In this document: positions 18,432 to 26,599 of the stretch, in pieces | Layout of the letters: each line of letters opens with the position of its first letter | Position numbering within the stretch: the first letter of the stretch is position 1 | Assembly (NCBI GenBank): GCA_028691515.1 | Contig: JAQUZE010000001.1 | Location: 1 to 53,613 of the forward strand | Direction: 5' to 3' | Source of the DNA: Bacilli bacterium | Lineage (GTDB): Bacteria; Bacillota_I; Bacilli_A; ML615J-28; CAG-698 | DNA: 53,613 nt | Position numbers and translations under genes: made by a program | Notes under the pieces: generated by a model | What the model was told of the DNA's origin: nothing | The model's input: only the letters and a program-made list of their open reading frames with translations | Databases searched by the model: none

Positions 18432-19400
18432 ATGTTTAATTTTACTTTAAATAAATTAAGTGAAGATGATTTATATTATAATAAATTATGGGATTTTGTT
18501 TCATTAGGAGCTGGGCCTGCTGGGATAAACGCTAGTTTATATGCTAAAAGAAAAGGTTTAGAAACATTAATTGTTGCTAAAGAAATTGGTGGGCAACTAA
18601 ATAATACGGAGGATGTTGATAATTATTTAGGATTTAAAATGATAAATGCAAATTCATTAATTGATAAATTCATAGCTCATATTGATTCATTAAATATAGA
18701 AAAATTAATTGGTTTTGATGTTATTTCCATTATTAAAGATAATGAAGTTTTCACAATAAAATTAAATAATGGTAAATATATAAAAGCCAAAACGCTATTA
18801 TATGCTTTGGGAGGAAACCCAAGAAAACTACAAATTGAGGGAGAAGATAAATATTCTGGTAAAGGAGTATCTTATTGTGTTACTTGTGATGGCCCTTTTT
18901 ACAAGGATAAAAAAGTTGTTGTGGCTGGTGGTGGCAATAGTGCTGTTGAGGCAGCAATTGATCTTTCAAAAGTTGCAAAAGAAGTTTATATAATACACAG
19001 AAGTCAATTTAGGGCAGATAAGATATTGTTGGATAGAATGTTTTCAAATAAGAATATTAAGGTGTATTTAGAAACTACAATTAAAAAAATTGTTGGTAAT
19101 GAAAAAATTGAGTATTTAGAGATAATTGATAATAAGACGTTGCAATCTTCTAAGTTTTATTTAGATGGATTGTTTGTTGAAATTGGGAATATACCAAATT
19201 CTTATTTAATAGAAGATATTGTTAAAACAAATGAAAGAAAAGAAATAATTGTAAACGAAGAACAAAGAACAAGTGTTGAAGGCTTGTTTGCTGCAGGGGA
19301 TGTTACAGCTGAACCTGAAAAACAAATTATAATTTCGGCAGCTGCTGGGGCAAAGGCAGCTTTGGCTGCAGCAAAATATATAAATAAAAGAGGAGAATGA
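18432..19400 (+). CDS. Thioredoxin-reductase-like flavoprotein (AhpF/TrxB type)
   Basis: The 322-aa FAD/NAD(P) disulfide reductase shows an FAD motif GAGPAG at 26-31, the redox pair CVTC at 149-152, an NAD(P)-binding GGGNSA at 166-171, and the C-terminal FAD motif GLFAAGDVT. A 20-residue N-terminal extension precedes the first strand. The next gene, overlapping by a few bases, encodes a protein with two thioredoxin folds, the equivalent of the AhpF N-terminal half. The pair therefore looks like a split AhpF. It is most likely a dedicated reductase for its neighbour rather than the only TrxB. Confidence 0.85.
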   Translation: MFNFTLNKLSEDDLYYNKLWDFVSLGAGPAGINASLYAKRKGLETLIVAKEIGGQLNNTEDVDNYLGFKMINANSLIDKFIAHIDSLNIEKLIGFDVISIIKDNEVFTIKLNNGKYIKAKTLLYALGGNPRKLQIEGEDKYSGKGVSYCVTCDGPFYKDKKVVVAGGGNSAVEAAIDLSKVAKEVYIIHRSQFRADKILLDRMFSNKNIKVYLETTIKKIVGNEKIEYLEIIDNKTLQSSKFYLDGLFVEIGNIPNSYLIEDIVKTNERKEIIVNEEQRTSVEGLFAAGDVTAEPEKQIIISAAAGAKAALAAAKYINKRGE

Positions 19401-19405
19401 TTATT

Positions 19406-20047
19406 ATGGAAAAATTATTTAATAACGAAGTAGAAAAACAATTAAAAGAGGTATTATCACATATGATAAAACCTATTACAATTATTATGTTTAGTAATGA
19501 AGATTGTCTTACATGTAAGGAAACAAAACAATTATTAAATGAAGTAGTGAGTTTAAATAATAAAATTTCTTTAGAAATTAAAGAAATAAAGAATTCAAAG
19601 AATGAAGTTGAAAAATATAATATTAAATTAGTTCCAAGCTTTGTACTTTTAGATGAAAATAAGCAATATAAAGGTGTAAAATTTAATGGTATTCCAGCAG
19701 GACATGAAATAAATTCCTTTATTTCTGCAGTTCTAGAAATGTCTGGTATACAAGCAGGTTTTAATGAAGACTTAATAACAAGGATTAAAAAAATTAGTAA
19801 ACCTGTTAATATTAAAGTGTTTATTACGCTTGCCTGTCCTCATTGTCCAGGAGCTGTACAAACAGCTCATAGATTAGCTATGCTAAATAAAAATATTACT
19901 GCGGAAATGATTGAAGCACAAACTTTTTCTGATGAATCAGTTAAATATAATGTTTCAGGAGTTCCAAAGATTATAATTAACGAAAACAAAGAACTTGTTG
20001 GGAATCATCCAATAGAAAATTTCTTGGAACAAATAGAAAGTATTTAA
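19406..20047 (+). CDS. Tandem-thioredoxin-fold protein (PDO/AhpF-N-like)
   Basis: The 213-aa protein has two thioredoxin folds. The first carries CLTC at 34-37 with a later cis-Pro (LVPSF), the second CPHC at 144-147 with GVPKI. Both active sites are intact. This resembles archaeal protein disulfide oxidoreductases more than the AhpF N-terminal half, where only the second fold is active. An ATG at 19397 overlaps the upstream stop but lies only 1 nt from the GAGGAG sequence, so I prefer 19406 (10 nt). It probably receives electrons from the preceding flavoprotein. Confidence 0.8.
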   Translation: MEKLFNNEVEKQLKEVLSHMIKPITIIMFSNEDCLTCKETKQLLNEVVSLNNKISLEIKEIKNSKNEVEKYNIKLVPSFVLLDENKQYKGVKFNGIPAGHEINSFISAVLEMSGIQAGFNEDLITRIKKISKPVNIKVFITLACPHCPGAVQTAHRLAMLNKNITAEMIEAQTFSDESVKYNVSGVPKIIINENKELVGNHPIENFLEQIESI

Positions 20048-20051
20048 TTAA

Positions 20052-20537
20052 ATGATTAAATTGGCTTTTAAAAAATTAAAAACAAAAAAATATATTATAC
20101 AAACAATAATTTTTGGAGTTGTTTTTGTTTTATTGTATACAGTTATAGATTTTTTAAATATGTCATATTCTGAAATGATAATGGAATATGGTTGGTATTT
20201 AGTTATAATTAATGTTTTACTGAATTTAATAATGGCAACTCTAAGTGGATTTTTAATGTCACTAAGTAGTATTATGGTAGAAATAAAAGGAAAAGAAGGT
20301 AAAGGTGCAAGCTTAGGATTTGTTTCAATTTTATTTGGCATGTTAACATATGGCTGTACAAGCTGTGTAATTGCTTTTTTTGCAAGTATTGGCATTGCCT
20401 TTTCGGTTGTTGCATTACCATTAGCTGGTCTTCCTTATAAATTGATATCACTATTACTTATTTTGCTTGGATTAGGATTTATTTTATATGAAATTAAACA
20501 AGGGAAATGTAAAATAAAAAAACAAAAAAATATTTAA
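20052..20537 (+). CDS. Four-helix membrane protein with intramembrane CTSC motif
   Basis: I do not recognise a named family. The 161-aa protein has hydrophobic segments at about 14-34, 47-76, 86-121 and 127-146, and a basic C-terminus. The third segment contains YGCTSC with Cys102 and Cys105, the spacing of a redox pair, followed by a small-residue-rich stretch. It starts 4 bp after the tandem-thioredoxin gene, so I infer it could pass reducing equivalents across the membrane as CcdA or DsbD do; metal handling is an alternative. No strong SD is visible before the ATG. Confidence 0.7.
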   Translation: MIKLAFKKLKTKKYIIQTIIFGVVFVLLYTVIDFLNMSYSEMIMEYGWYLVIINVLLNLIMATLSGFLMSLSSIMVEIKGKEGKGASLGFVSILFGMLTYGCTSCVIAFFASIGIAFSVVALPLAGLPYKLISLLLILLGLGFILYEIKQGKCKIKKQKNI

Positions 20538-20544
20538 CTAAAAA

Positions 20545-20570
20545 AACTGCCTTATTGGCAGTTATTTTTA
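20545..20570. terminator. Terminator overlapping the 3' end of the HIT gene
   Basis: AACTGCC (20545-20551) pairs with GGCAGTT (20557-20563) around TTATT, with a T-rich tail to the right and an A run to the left, so it works in both directions. The right arm and the loop lie inside the last codons and stop of the minus-strand HIT gene. Confidence 0.75.
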
Positions 20571-20959
20571 ATCGTATTTGCAATATTAATCATTTCATCT
20601 TTTGTTTTATTTTGATTATTAAATTTAATAATTACATCAGAATCATTGTATCTAGGAATTATATGAATATGAAAATGATTAACAGTTTGTCCAGCAAGGG
20701 GACCATAGTTGTTTAAAATATTGCAATTTTTAACATTTAGGTTTTTACATAATTGTAAAGCAATTTTTTTTGTAAGCACCGATATTTTTGCTAGGGTATC
20801 GTCGTCAACTTCAAAAATATTTGCAAAATGTTTTTTTGGAATTACAAGTACATGTCCATTAGTGGCTTGTGAGATATCTAAGAATGATAGAAACTCATTG
20901 TCCTCATAAATTTTATAAGAAGAAATATTGCCTTTTATAATTTCACAGAAAATACACAT
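20552..20959 (-). CDS. HIT-family nucleotide hydrolase
   Basis: The 135-aa histidine-triad protein ends its core with HFHIHIIPRY (HxHxH), the catalytic triad. It starts with CIFCEIIKG, a typical Hit-family N-terminus with a CxxC zinc-type pair. Members hydrolyse adenosine 5'-phosphoramidates or dinucleoside polyphosphates. A GTG nine bases upstream is in frame, but it is part of the Shine-Dalgarno AGAGAGGTG, which fits ATG at 20959. It is one of the few minus-strand genes in this half of the window. Confidence 0.92.
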   Translation of the reverse strand: MCIFCEIIKGNISSYKIYEDNEFLSFLDISQATNGHVLVIPKKHFANIFEVDDDTLAKISVLTKKIALQLCKNLNVKNCNILNNYGPLAGQTVNHFHIHIIPRYNDSDVIIKFNNQNKTKDEMINIANTIKNNCQ

Positions 20960-21051
20960 ATTATTCACCTCTCTATTGTTATTATATAAAAAAGTATGTA
21001 AAAAAACAATATTTTGTGTTAATATAAGGTATAATTTGGAGTAATGTTAGT

Positions 21052-21618
21052 ATGGTTAATTTTAAAACAACACAAACTATAAAAAATTTAACTCTTTCAG
21101 CAATTTTAGTTTCTTTAGGAGTGATTTTTTCTTTTATAGATATCATGATAAGTAGAACTGCTTTTCCGTTTTTGCCTACTGCCAAAATTGGAATCGCTAA
21201 TATTATAATATTAATAGGGGTTTATGCATTTGATTTTAAAATAAGTCTAAGTATGAGTATATTAAAAGCAGCATTAACAGGTTTAATTCTTGGTAATATG
21301 ATTAGTTTTATGATTTCTATGTCTGCAACTTTAGTTAGTTTTATTATTATGTTTTTAGCTCATAAAGGGTTTAAAAATAAAACTTCGATGGTTGGTGTAA
21401 GTGTATTGGGCGGCTTTGCTCATATTGTTACACAATTAATTGTTGTTAGTATTGTTTATAGATTGGGTGATTTAGTTATTTTATATGGTGCGTTATTAGT
21501 TTTTGTTTCTTTAATAACAAGTATAATAATAGGAATAGTTAGTAATAAGTTGTTTTCATATCTTAATGGTAGAAATTTAATGGGGAATACTATTAATGAC
21601 GAAATAAGTAGGAGATAA
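21052..21618 (+). CDS. Gx transporter / heptaprenyl diphosphate synthase component I family membrane protein
   Basis: The 188-aa, roughly five-helix membrane protein contains the family pattern AFPFLPTAKIGIANIIILIGVY and matches the Hpre_diP_synt_I family (PF07456) by eye. Members were named for heptaprenyl diphosphate synthase but look like S components of ECF-type transporters, so the name should be held loosely. The family pattern begins with polar TTQTIKNLTLSAIL. SD TTTGGAG lies about 10 nt before the ATG. It is 3 bp upstream of the first DHH gene. Confidence 0.75.
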   Translation: MVNFKTTQTIKNLTLSAILVSLGVIFSFIDIMISRTAFPFLPTAKIGIANIIILIGVYAFDFKISLSMSILKAALTGLILGNMISFMISMSATLVSFIIMFLAHKGFKNKTSMVGVSVLGGFAHIVTQLIVVSIVYRLGDLVILYGALLVFVSLITSIIIGIVSNKLFSYLNGRNLMGNTINDEISRR

Positions 21619-21621
21619 AAT

Positions 21622-22569
21622 ATGTTTAAAGAAATAAAAAAAATGATTGAAAAATATAATACTATAATTATAGAAAGACACGCTAGACCAGATGGGGATG
21701 CATTGGGGTCACAAATAGGGTTAAGAGAAGCTTTGTTAGAAACATACCCGGAAAAGAAAGTCTATGCTGTTGGTGATTGTAATTTTAGATATTCCTTTAT
21801 TGGTAAATTAGATTTAATTGATCCTAGTCTATATAAAGGGGCATTGGTTTTTGTGTTGGATTCAGCTGATCCGAAGTTATTATATAAAGAAACATATAAA
21901 TTAGGTGAATTTGTTATAAAAATTGATCATCATATATCTGTTTGTGATTTTGGTGATATTAACTACGTAGATACTAGCTTTGAAAGTTGTGCAGGCATTA
22001 TAGCTCATATGATTAAAACACTTGATTTTAAAATTAATCAAAAAAGTGCAAAAGCTTTGTTTACTGGAATTGTTACTGATAGTGGTAGATTTAGATATGA
22101 ACAAACAACTCCAAGGACATTTAGAACAGCAGGATGGTTACTGGATACGGGATTTAATTTAGATGATATTTATTCTAATCTATATATAGAAGAATTAGAG
22201 ATGGTTAAGCTTAAAGCTAAACTTATTAATAGTTTTAAAACAACTAAAAATAATGTTGCTTATTTAAAAAATACAGCAAGAGATGTTGTTAAATATGGTG
22301 TTGATGTTTATACTCTTTCAAGAGGCATGGTTAATATAATGGCCGGTATTAGAGATATATATATTTGGGTTAATTTTACGGAAGATGTAGAAAATAATAG
22401 AGTTTTATGTGAAATAAGATCAAGTAAATATAATATTAATACAATTGCAGTTAAATATGGTGGTGGTGGCCATAGGTTAGCTAGTGGAGCATCACTAGTT
22501 AGTTTTGAAGAAGCAGATAAAATGCTTCTGGATTTAGATAACCTGGTATTGGAGGGTAAAGATGAATAG
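21622..22569 (+). CDS. DHH/DHHA1 phosphoesterase (NrnA-like), copy 1
   Basis: The 315-aa protein has the DHH signature set: RHARPDGDALGSQ near 20, VLDSADP, IDHHISVCDFGDINYVD near 103 and GIVTDSGRFRYE. The DHHA1 substrate-binding domain ends in GGGGHRLASGA. NrnA-type enzymes degrade short RNA oligomers and 3'-phosphoadenosine phosphate. SD GGAG is 6 nt before the ATG. It overlaps a second DHH gene by 8 bp; the two are clear paralogues with diverged middles. Confidence 0.9.
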   Translation: MFKEIKKMIEKYNTIIIERHARPDGDALGSQIGLREALLETYPEKKVYAVGDCNFRYSFIGKLDLIDPSLYKGALVFVLDSADPKLLYKETYKLGEFVIKIDHHISVCDFGDINYVDTSFESCAGIIAHMIKTLDFKINQKSAKALFTGIVTDSGRFRYEQTTPRTFRTAGWLLDTGFNLDDIYSNLYIEELEMVKLKAKLINSFKTTKNNVAYLKNTARDVVKYGVDVYTLSRGMVNIMAGIRDIYIWVNFTEDVENNRVLCEIRSSKYNINTIAVKYGGGGHRLASGASLVSFEEADKMLLDLDNLVLEGKDE

Positions 22570-23545
22570 TATTGATATAAAAACACAAATTTTTAATAAA
22601 ATTAAAGAGTATGAACATATAATTATACTAAGACACCAAAGACCAGATGGAGATTGTATTGGTAGTGCTTTAGGTTTAAAAGCTTTATTAAGAGAGAGTT
22701 TTCCTAAAAAGAAAATATATAGTATAGCAGATGATTGGAGTGAATATTTGTCTTTTTTAGGAAATGATGATGCAGAAGTAAGCATAGAAATTTATAAAAA
22801 ATCATTGATAATTGTTTTAGATACAGCTACTAAAAATAGAATTAGTAATAATAATTATTCTTTTGGAAAAGAATTAATTAAAATTGATCATCATATTAAT
22901 GTTGAACCATATGGTGATATAAATTATGTAAGGGAAGATATGCCGGCTACAGCAGCAATGATTCTTGACTTTTATGATTCGTTTAGAGATGAATTAAAAA
23001 TGAATTATACTGCAGCAGTTTGTTTATTTACTGGAGTGGTGACTGACACAGGTAGATTTAAATATAGTAGTGTTAATTCTAATACAATGAAACTTGCTGG
23101 TGAAATGTTAGATTATGGTATTGATATTGAGAAAATATATGCAAGATTATATTTGAGAGATGAATCTTCTTTTAAACTAAAAGGGTATATATATAATAAA
23201 TTTAAGTCAACTGAAAATGGAGTTGCTTATATGTTTTTTTCTAGAAGAATTCAAAAAAGATTTGGTGTTTCAGCATCTGAAGCTAGTGCATTAGTTAATA
23301 GTTTGGATTCTATTAAAAATAAATTAATGTGGATTATTTTTGTTGAACAAGAAGATAAAACAATAAGGGTAAGATTAAGAAGTAGATTTGTAAGAGTTGT
23401 TGAAATAGCTCAAAAATATAATGGTGGCGGGCACGCTCAAGCGAGTGGGGCTACTGTTAATAATAAAAAAGAATTAAAAGCTTTGTTAAAGGAAGCAGAT
23501 CAAACATTAAAAGCTTTTAAAAAAGAACATCAGGATTTATTTTAA
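22562..23545 (+). CDS. DHH/DHHA1 phosphoesterase (NrnA-like), copy 2
   Basis: The 327-aa paralogue of the preceding gene keeps the motifs: RHQRPDGDCIGSALG near 24, VLDTATKNR, IDHHINVEPYGDINYV, GVVTDTGRFKYSS and GGGGHAQASGA. Sequence between motifs differs a good deal, so the copies may differ in substrate, for example nano-RNA versus pAp or cyclic-dinucleotide products. GGAGGG is 6 nt before the ATG, and translation is probably coupled to copy 1. Confidence 0.9.
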   Translation: MNSIDIKTQIFNKIKEYEHIIILRHQRPDGDCIGSALGLKALLRESFPKKKIYSIADDWSEYLSFLGNDDAEVSIEIYKKSLIIVLDTATKNRISNNNYSFGKELIKIDHHINVEPYGDINYVREDMPATAAMILDFYDSFRDELKMNYTAAVCLFTGVVTDTGRFKYSSVNSNTMKLAGEMLDYGIDIEKIYARLYLRDESSFKLKGYIYNKFKSTENGVAYMFFSRRIQKRFGVSASEASALVNSLDSIKNKLMWIIFVEQEDKTIRVRLRSRFVRVVEIAQKYNGGGHAQASGATVNNKKELKALLKEADQTLKAFKKEHQDLF

Positions 23546-24258
23546 TGAGAATATTAATAACTAATGATGATGGAATTGAAGCTGAAGGAATAAAAATACT
23601 AGTAGAACTTTCAAAAAAATATGGTGAAGTGTTTGTAGTAGCGCCTTATTCAAATCAATCAGCTACAAGTCATAAAATTAATATAAATGGTGGTTTTAAA
23701 GCCGAAGAATATTTTGGTTTTGAGGAAGTAAAAGCATACAAAATTGATTCTACTCCTGCTGATTGTGTTAGATTTGCTGAATATTATTTAAAAATTCCTT
23801 TTGATGTTGTTTTTTCTGGTATTAATAAAGGGTTTAATCTTGGTTTTGATATGTTTTATTCGGGAACTGTTGCTGGTGCAACTGAAGCAGCTTATTATGG
23901 TAAAAAAGGAATATCTTTTTCTTCATTTTATGGGAATTTTAGTGGGGTATTAGAAAACTTTGATGATCTTATGACTCTTTTATTAAAAGAGGAAATATGG
24001 AATTCATCACAATTATTTAATGTTAACTTTCCAGAAAGAAGCAAAGGTATAAAATTTACAATTCAAGGAGATACTCATTTTGAAACAACGTTTTTAGATA
24101 ATGATGGTCATTTCTATCAAAAAGGGAAACCTTGTTTTATAAAAGACGAAACAAATTTATTATCAGATGTTAATGCAATAATTAACAATTATATATCTGT
24201 AACCCCAATTATTGCTGATAAAACTAATTTTCAAGCATTAAAAAATATAAAAAGATAA
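23545..24258 (+). CDS. surE: 5'-nucleotidase SurE
   Basis: The 237-aa survival-protein family nucleotidase dephosphorylates nucleoside 5'- and 3'-monophosphates with a divalent metal. The N-terminal MRILITNDDGIEAEGI holds the metal-binding Asp pair; VVAPYSNQSATSH and GINKGFNLGFDMFYSGTVAGATEA follow as in the family. The start ATG shares a base with the DHH2 stop (TAATG), so it belongs to the same operon and would act on products of the DHH enzymes. Confidence 0.95.
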   Translation: MRILITNDDGIEAEGIKILVELSKKYGEVFVVAPYSNQSATSHKININGGFKAEEYFGFEEVKAYKIDSTPADCVRFAEYYLKIPFDVVFSGINKGFNLGFDMFYSGTVAGATEAAYYGKKGISFSSFYGNFSGVLENFDDLMTLLLKEEIWNSSQLFNVNFPERSKGIKFTIQGDTHFETTFLDNDGHFYQKGKPCFIKDETNLLSDVNAIINNYISVTPIIADKTNFQALKNIKR

Positions 24259-24315
24259 ATGTTGATTTAATAAATAATATAGGCTATATTATATATATAA
24301 ATTATGGAGGAATAA

Positions 24316-24804
24316 ATGAAAAACAAATTAAAAGATAAGTCATTAATAGAGGTAGCATTAGAATTAATGCAAAATGAAGAACAACCTCAAACACTAAACT
24401 ATATTGCTGAAGAAGTTTTTAAAAGAAAAAATATAAAAGATAAGCAAGAAGATATTCTCGTTCAGTTTGAAATGGATTTTATGCTAAGTGGTTTGTTTCT
24501 TCCTTGTGATGAGGGCAAATGGCATATTAAGCAAAAATTATCAGCAAAATATTTGGATAAGGATGGTTCAAAAATATACAGTACTAATGATGCATTTGAA
24601 GATGAAATAGAAGAAAACGAATTAAAAGATGAAAATTCATATGTTGGACAATTTTTAACAAATGATGATGACGAAGATGAAATTGAACATGATGAGATTG
24701 CTGAAGAGTTAGAAGAATTGGGAGAAACTAAGAAAGATAATGATGAAAAAGATGATGAAGAAGACAAAGATGATATTTTTGATGATGATGATTTTTTAGA
24801 TTAA
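24316..24804 (+). CDS. rpoE: RNA polymerase delta subunit
   Basis: The 162-aa protein has an N-terminal HARE-HTH winged-helix domain (1-90) and a very acidic, low-complexity tail of Asp/Glu (about 95-162), the hallmark of Bacillota RpoE delta. Delta increases promoter selectivity and RNA polymerase recycling. Its presence supports Bacillota origin. It precedes pyrG as in Bacillus. SD TGGAGG is 6 nt before the ATG. Confidence 0.95.
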   Translation: MKNKLKDKSLIEVALELMQNEEQPQTLNYIAEEVFKRKNIKDKQEDILVQFEMDFMLSGLFLPCDEGKWHIKQKLSAKYLDKDGSKIYSTNDAFEDEIEENELKDENSYVGQFLTNDDDEDEIEHDEIAEELEELGETKKDNDEKDDEEDKDDIFDDDDFLD

Positions 24805-24824
24805 AAAAGTTTTAAAATAATTCT

Positions 24825-24900
24825 TTGATTTTAACATCAATACTGTTATAATTATTAAGAGCCCTTGAGTTCTCTTTAGAAGAGAGCTCTTTTATTATTT
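24825..24900 (+). promoter_or_regulatory. Candidate pyrG leader: promoter followed by terminator hairpin
   Basis: TTGATT (24825-24830), a 16-bp spacer and an extended -10 TGT-TATAAT (24847-24852) lead directly into a hairpin. GAGTTCTCTT (24867-24876) pairs with AAGAGAGCTC (24880-24889), one G-U pair, and TTTT follows. The terminator ends rpoE transcripts, but the promoter would start RNA only about 10 nt before it. That fits a pyrG attenuator. The start region reads GAGCCC, not the GGGC of the Bacillus subtilis CTP-sensing leader, so the mechanism is open. Confidence 0.55.
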
Positions 24901-24994
24901 AATGACTCTTTGTGTTTTAAGCAAAAAAATATTAAACTTAAAGAAAGGAATAAATTTAATTAAGATAGTTAAGTTTATTAAGCAGGAAATTTGT

Positions 24995-26599
24995 ATGAAA
25001 CAAGCTAAGTTTATTTTTGTTACTGGAGGAGTTGTTTCCAGTTTAGGGAAAGGAATCAACGCATCTTGTATTGGTAGGTTATTAAAGTCTAGAGGACTAA
25101 AAGTATTTATGCAAAAATTTGATCCTTATATTAATGTTGATCCTAGTAATATGTCACCACTTCAACATGGTGAGGTTTTTGTAACTGAAGATGGAGCTGA
25201 GGCGGATTTAGATTTAGGTCATTATGAAAGATTCATAGATGAAAACTTAAATAAACACGCAACAATAACTACAGGGAAAATATATTTAAGAGTCATAGAA
25301 AAAGAAAGAAGCGGAGGATATGGAGGCCAAACAATTCAAGTAATTCCCCATATAACTAACGCAATTAAAAATGCAATTTATAATGGTGCAAGTTCTAGTG
25401 GAGCAGATGTTGTTATTACAGAAGTTGGAGGAACTGTTGGAGATATTGAATCATTACCTTTTTTAGAAGCCATTAGACAAGTAAGAAGAGAATTGGGTCA
25501 AAAAAATACTATTTATGTTCATACTACATTAGTACCTTATATTGCAGCAGCAAAAGAATTGAAAACAAAACCGACACAACATAGTGTTAAAGAGTTAAGA
25601 TCACTTGGAATTAATCCAGATATTATAATGCTTAGATCTGATAAAAGTATTGGGGTGGAGCAAAAGAAAAAAATAGCTTTATTTTGTGATGTTGAAGATA
25701 ATTGTGTAATTGAAGTAAAAGACAGAAAAAATATTTATGAAATTCCTGTTGTGTTAAAAGAGCAAAAAGTGGATGAAATAATATGTAATCATTTTGATTT
25801 ACCTTGTGGAGAAAGTGATTTAACTGATTGGAATTTTATGATTGATAAAGTTAATCATGCAAAAGGAGAAGTAAATATAGCTCTTGTGGGTAAATATGTT
25901 TCTTTGAAAGATGCTTATTTATCTGTTTATGAAGCTTTAAAACACGGAGGAATAGAAAATGGTATTAATGTAAAAATTGATCCTATTGATTCAGAGACAA
26001 TAACAAGAGGTAATGTAAAAAATATTTTAGGGAAATATAAAGGTATTATTGTTCCGGGAGGTTTTGGAGAAAGAGCAATTGAGGGTATTATTATTGCTAT
26101 TGAATATGCTAGATGTGAAAAAAAGCCTTTTTTAGGAATATGCTTAGGAATGCAGTTATCAATAATTGAGTTTACTAGAAATGTCTTGGGTTATAAAGAA
26201 GCATCATCTAGAGAATTAGATAATGATTGTTTAATGCCGGTTATAGATATTAACCAAAATCAGAATCATCCTTTAAGAATTGGAGCTCATGCAATATATT
26301 TAGAAGAAGGTTCATTGATAAGTAAAATATATAATAATAATGAAATAAGTGAAAGACATCGACATCGATATGAGTTTAGTAATTCTTATATTAATTTATA
26401 TGATAAAAGTGATTTAAAATTAACAGGTAAAAGTGATAAAAATATTATAGAAACGATAGAACTAAATAATCATCCTTTCTTTATAGCTGTTCAGTTTCAT
26501 CCTGAGTTTAAATCAAGACCAAATAGAGCTCATCCTCTTTTTGCACAATTTATTAAGATAATAAAAAATGGTAGTGAGGTACATAATGTTAAAATATGA
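24995..26599 (+). CDS. pyrG: CTP synthase
   Basis: The 534-aa enzyme makes CTP from UTP, ATP and glutamine. The synthetase domain begins KFIFVTGGVVSSLGKGINAS and contains EVGGTVGDIESLPFLEAIRQ. The glutaminase domain has the nucleophile elbow GICLGMQ and the terminal FHPEF. An upstream ATG at 24902 would add 31 unconserved residues and lies within the hairpin tail; ATG 24995 with AGGA 8 nt upstream gives the standard N-terminus MKQAKFIFVTGG. Confidence 0.97.
   Translation: MKQAKFIFVTGGVVSSLGKGINASCIGRLLKSRGLKVFMQKFDPYINVDPSNMSPLQHGEVFVTEDGAEADLDLGHYERFIDENLNKHATITTGKIYLRVIEKERSGGYGGQTIQVIPHITNAIKNAIYNGASSSGADVVITEVGGTVGDIESLPFLEAIRQVRRELGQKNTIYVHTTLVPYIAAAKELKTKPTQHSVKELRSLGINPDIIMLRSDKSIGVEQKKKIALFCDVEDNCVIEVKDRKNIYEIPVVLKEQKVDEIICNHFDLPCGESDLTDWNFMIDKVNHAKGEVNIALVGKYVSLKDAYLSVYEALKHGGIENGINVKIDPIDSETITRGNVKNILGKYKGIIVPGGFGERAIEGIIIAIEYARCEKKPFLGICLGMQLSIIEFTRNVLGYKEASSRELDNDCLMPVIDINQNQNHPLRIGAHAIYLEEGSLISKIYNNNEISERHRHRYEFSNSYINLYDKSDLKLTGKSDKNIIETIELNNHPFFIAVQFHPEFKSRPNRAHPLFAQFIKIIKNGSEVHNVKI

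Noticed and set aside
18432-19400. UGA read as tryptophan (Mycoplasma code)
   Set aside because: This gene and the one at 38938 end in TGA at normal family length within overlapping junctions, and tryptophan is encoded by TGG throughout.
24902-24994. N-terminal extension of PyrG
   Set aside because: The extra 31 residues are unlike any CTP synthase and overlap the leader terminator; a Shine-Dalgarno sequence serves ATG 24995.
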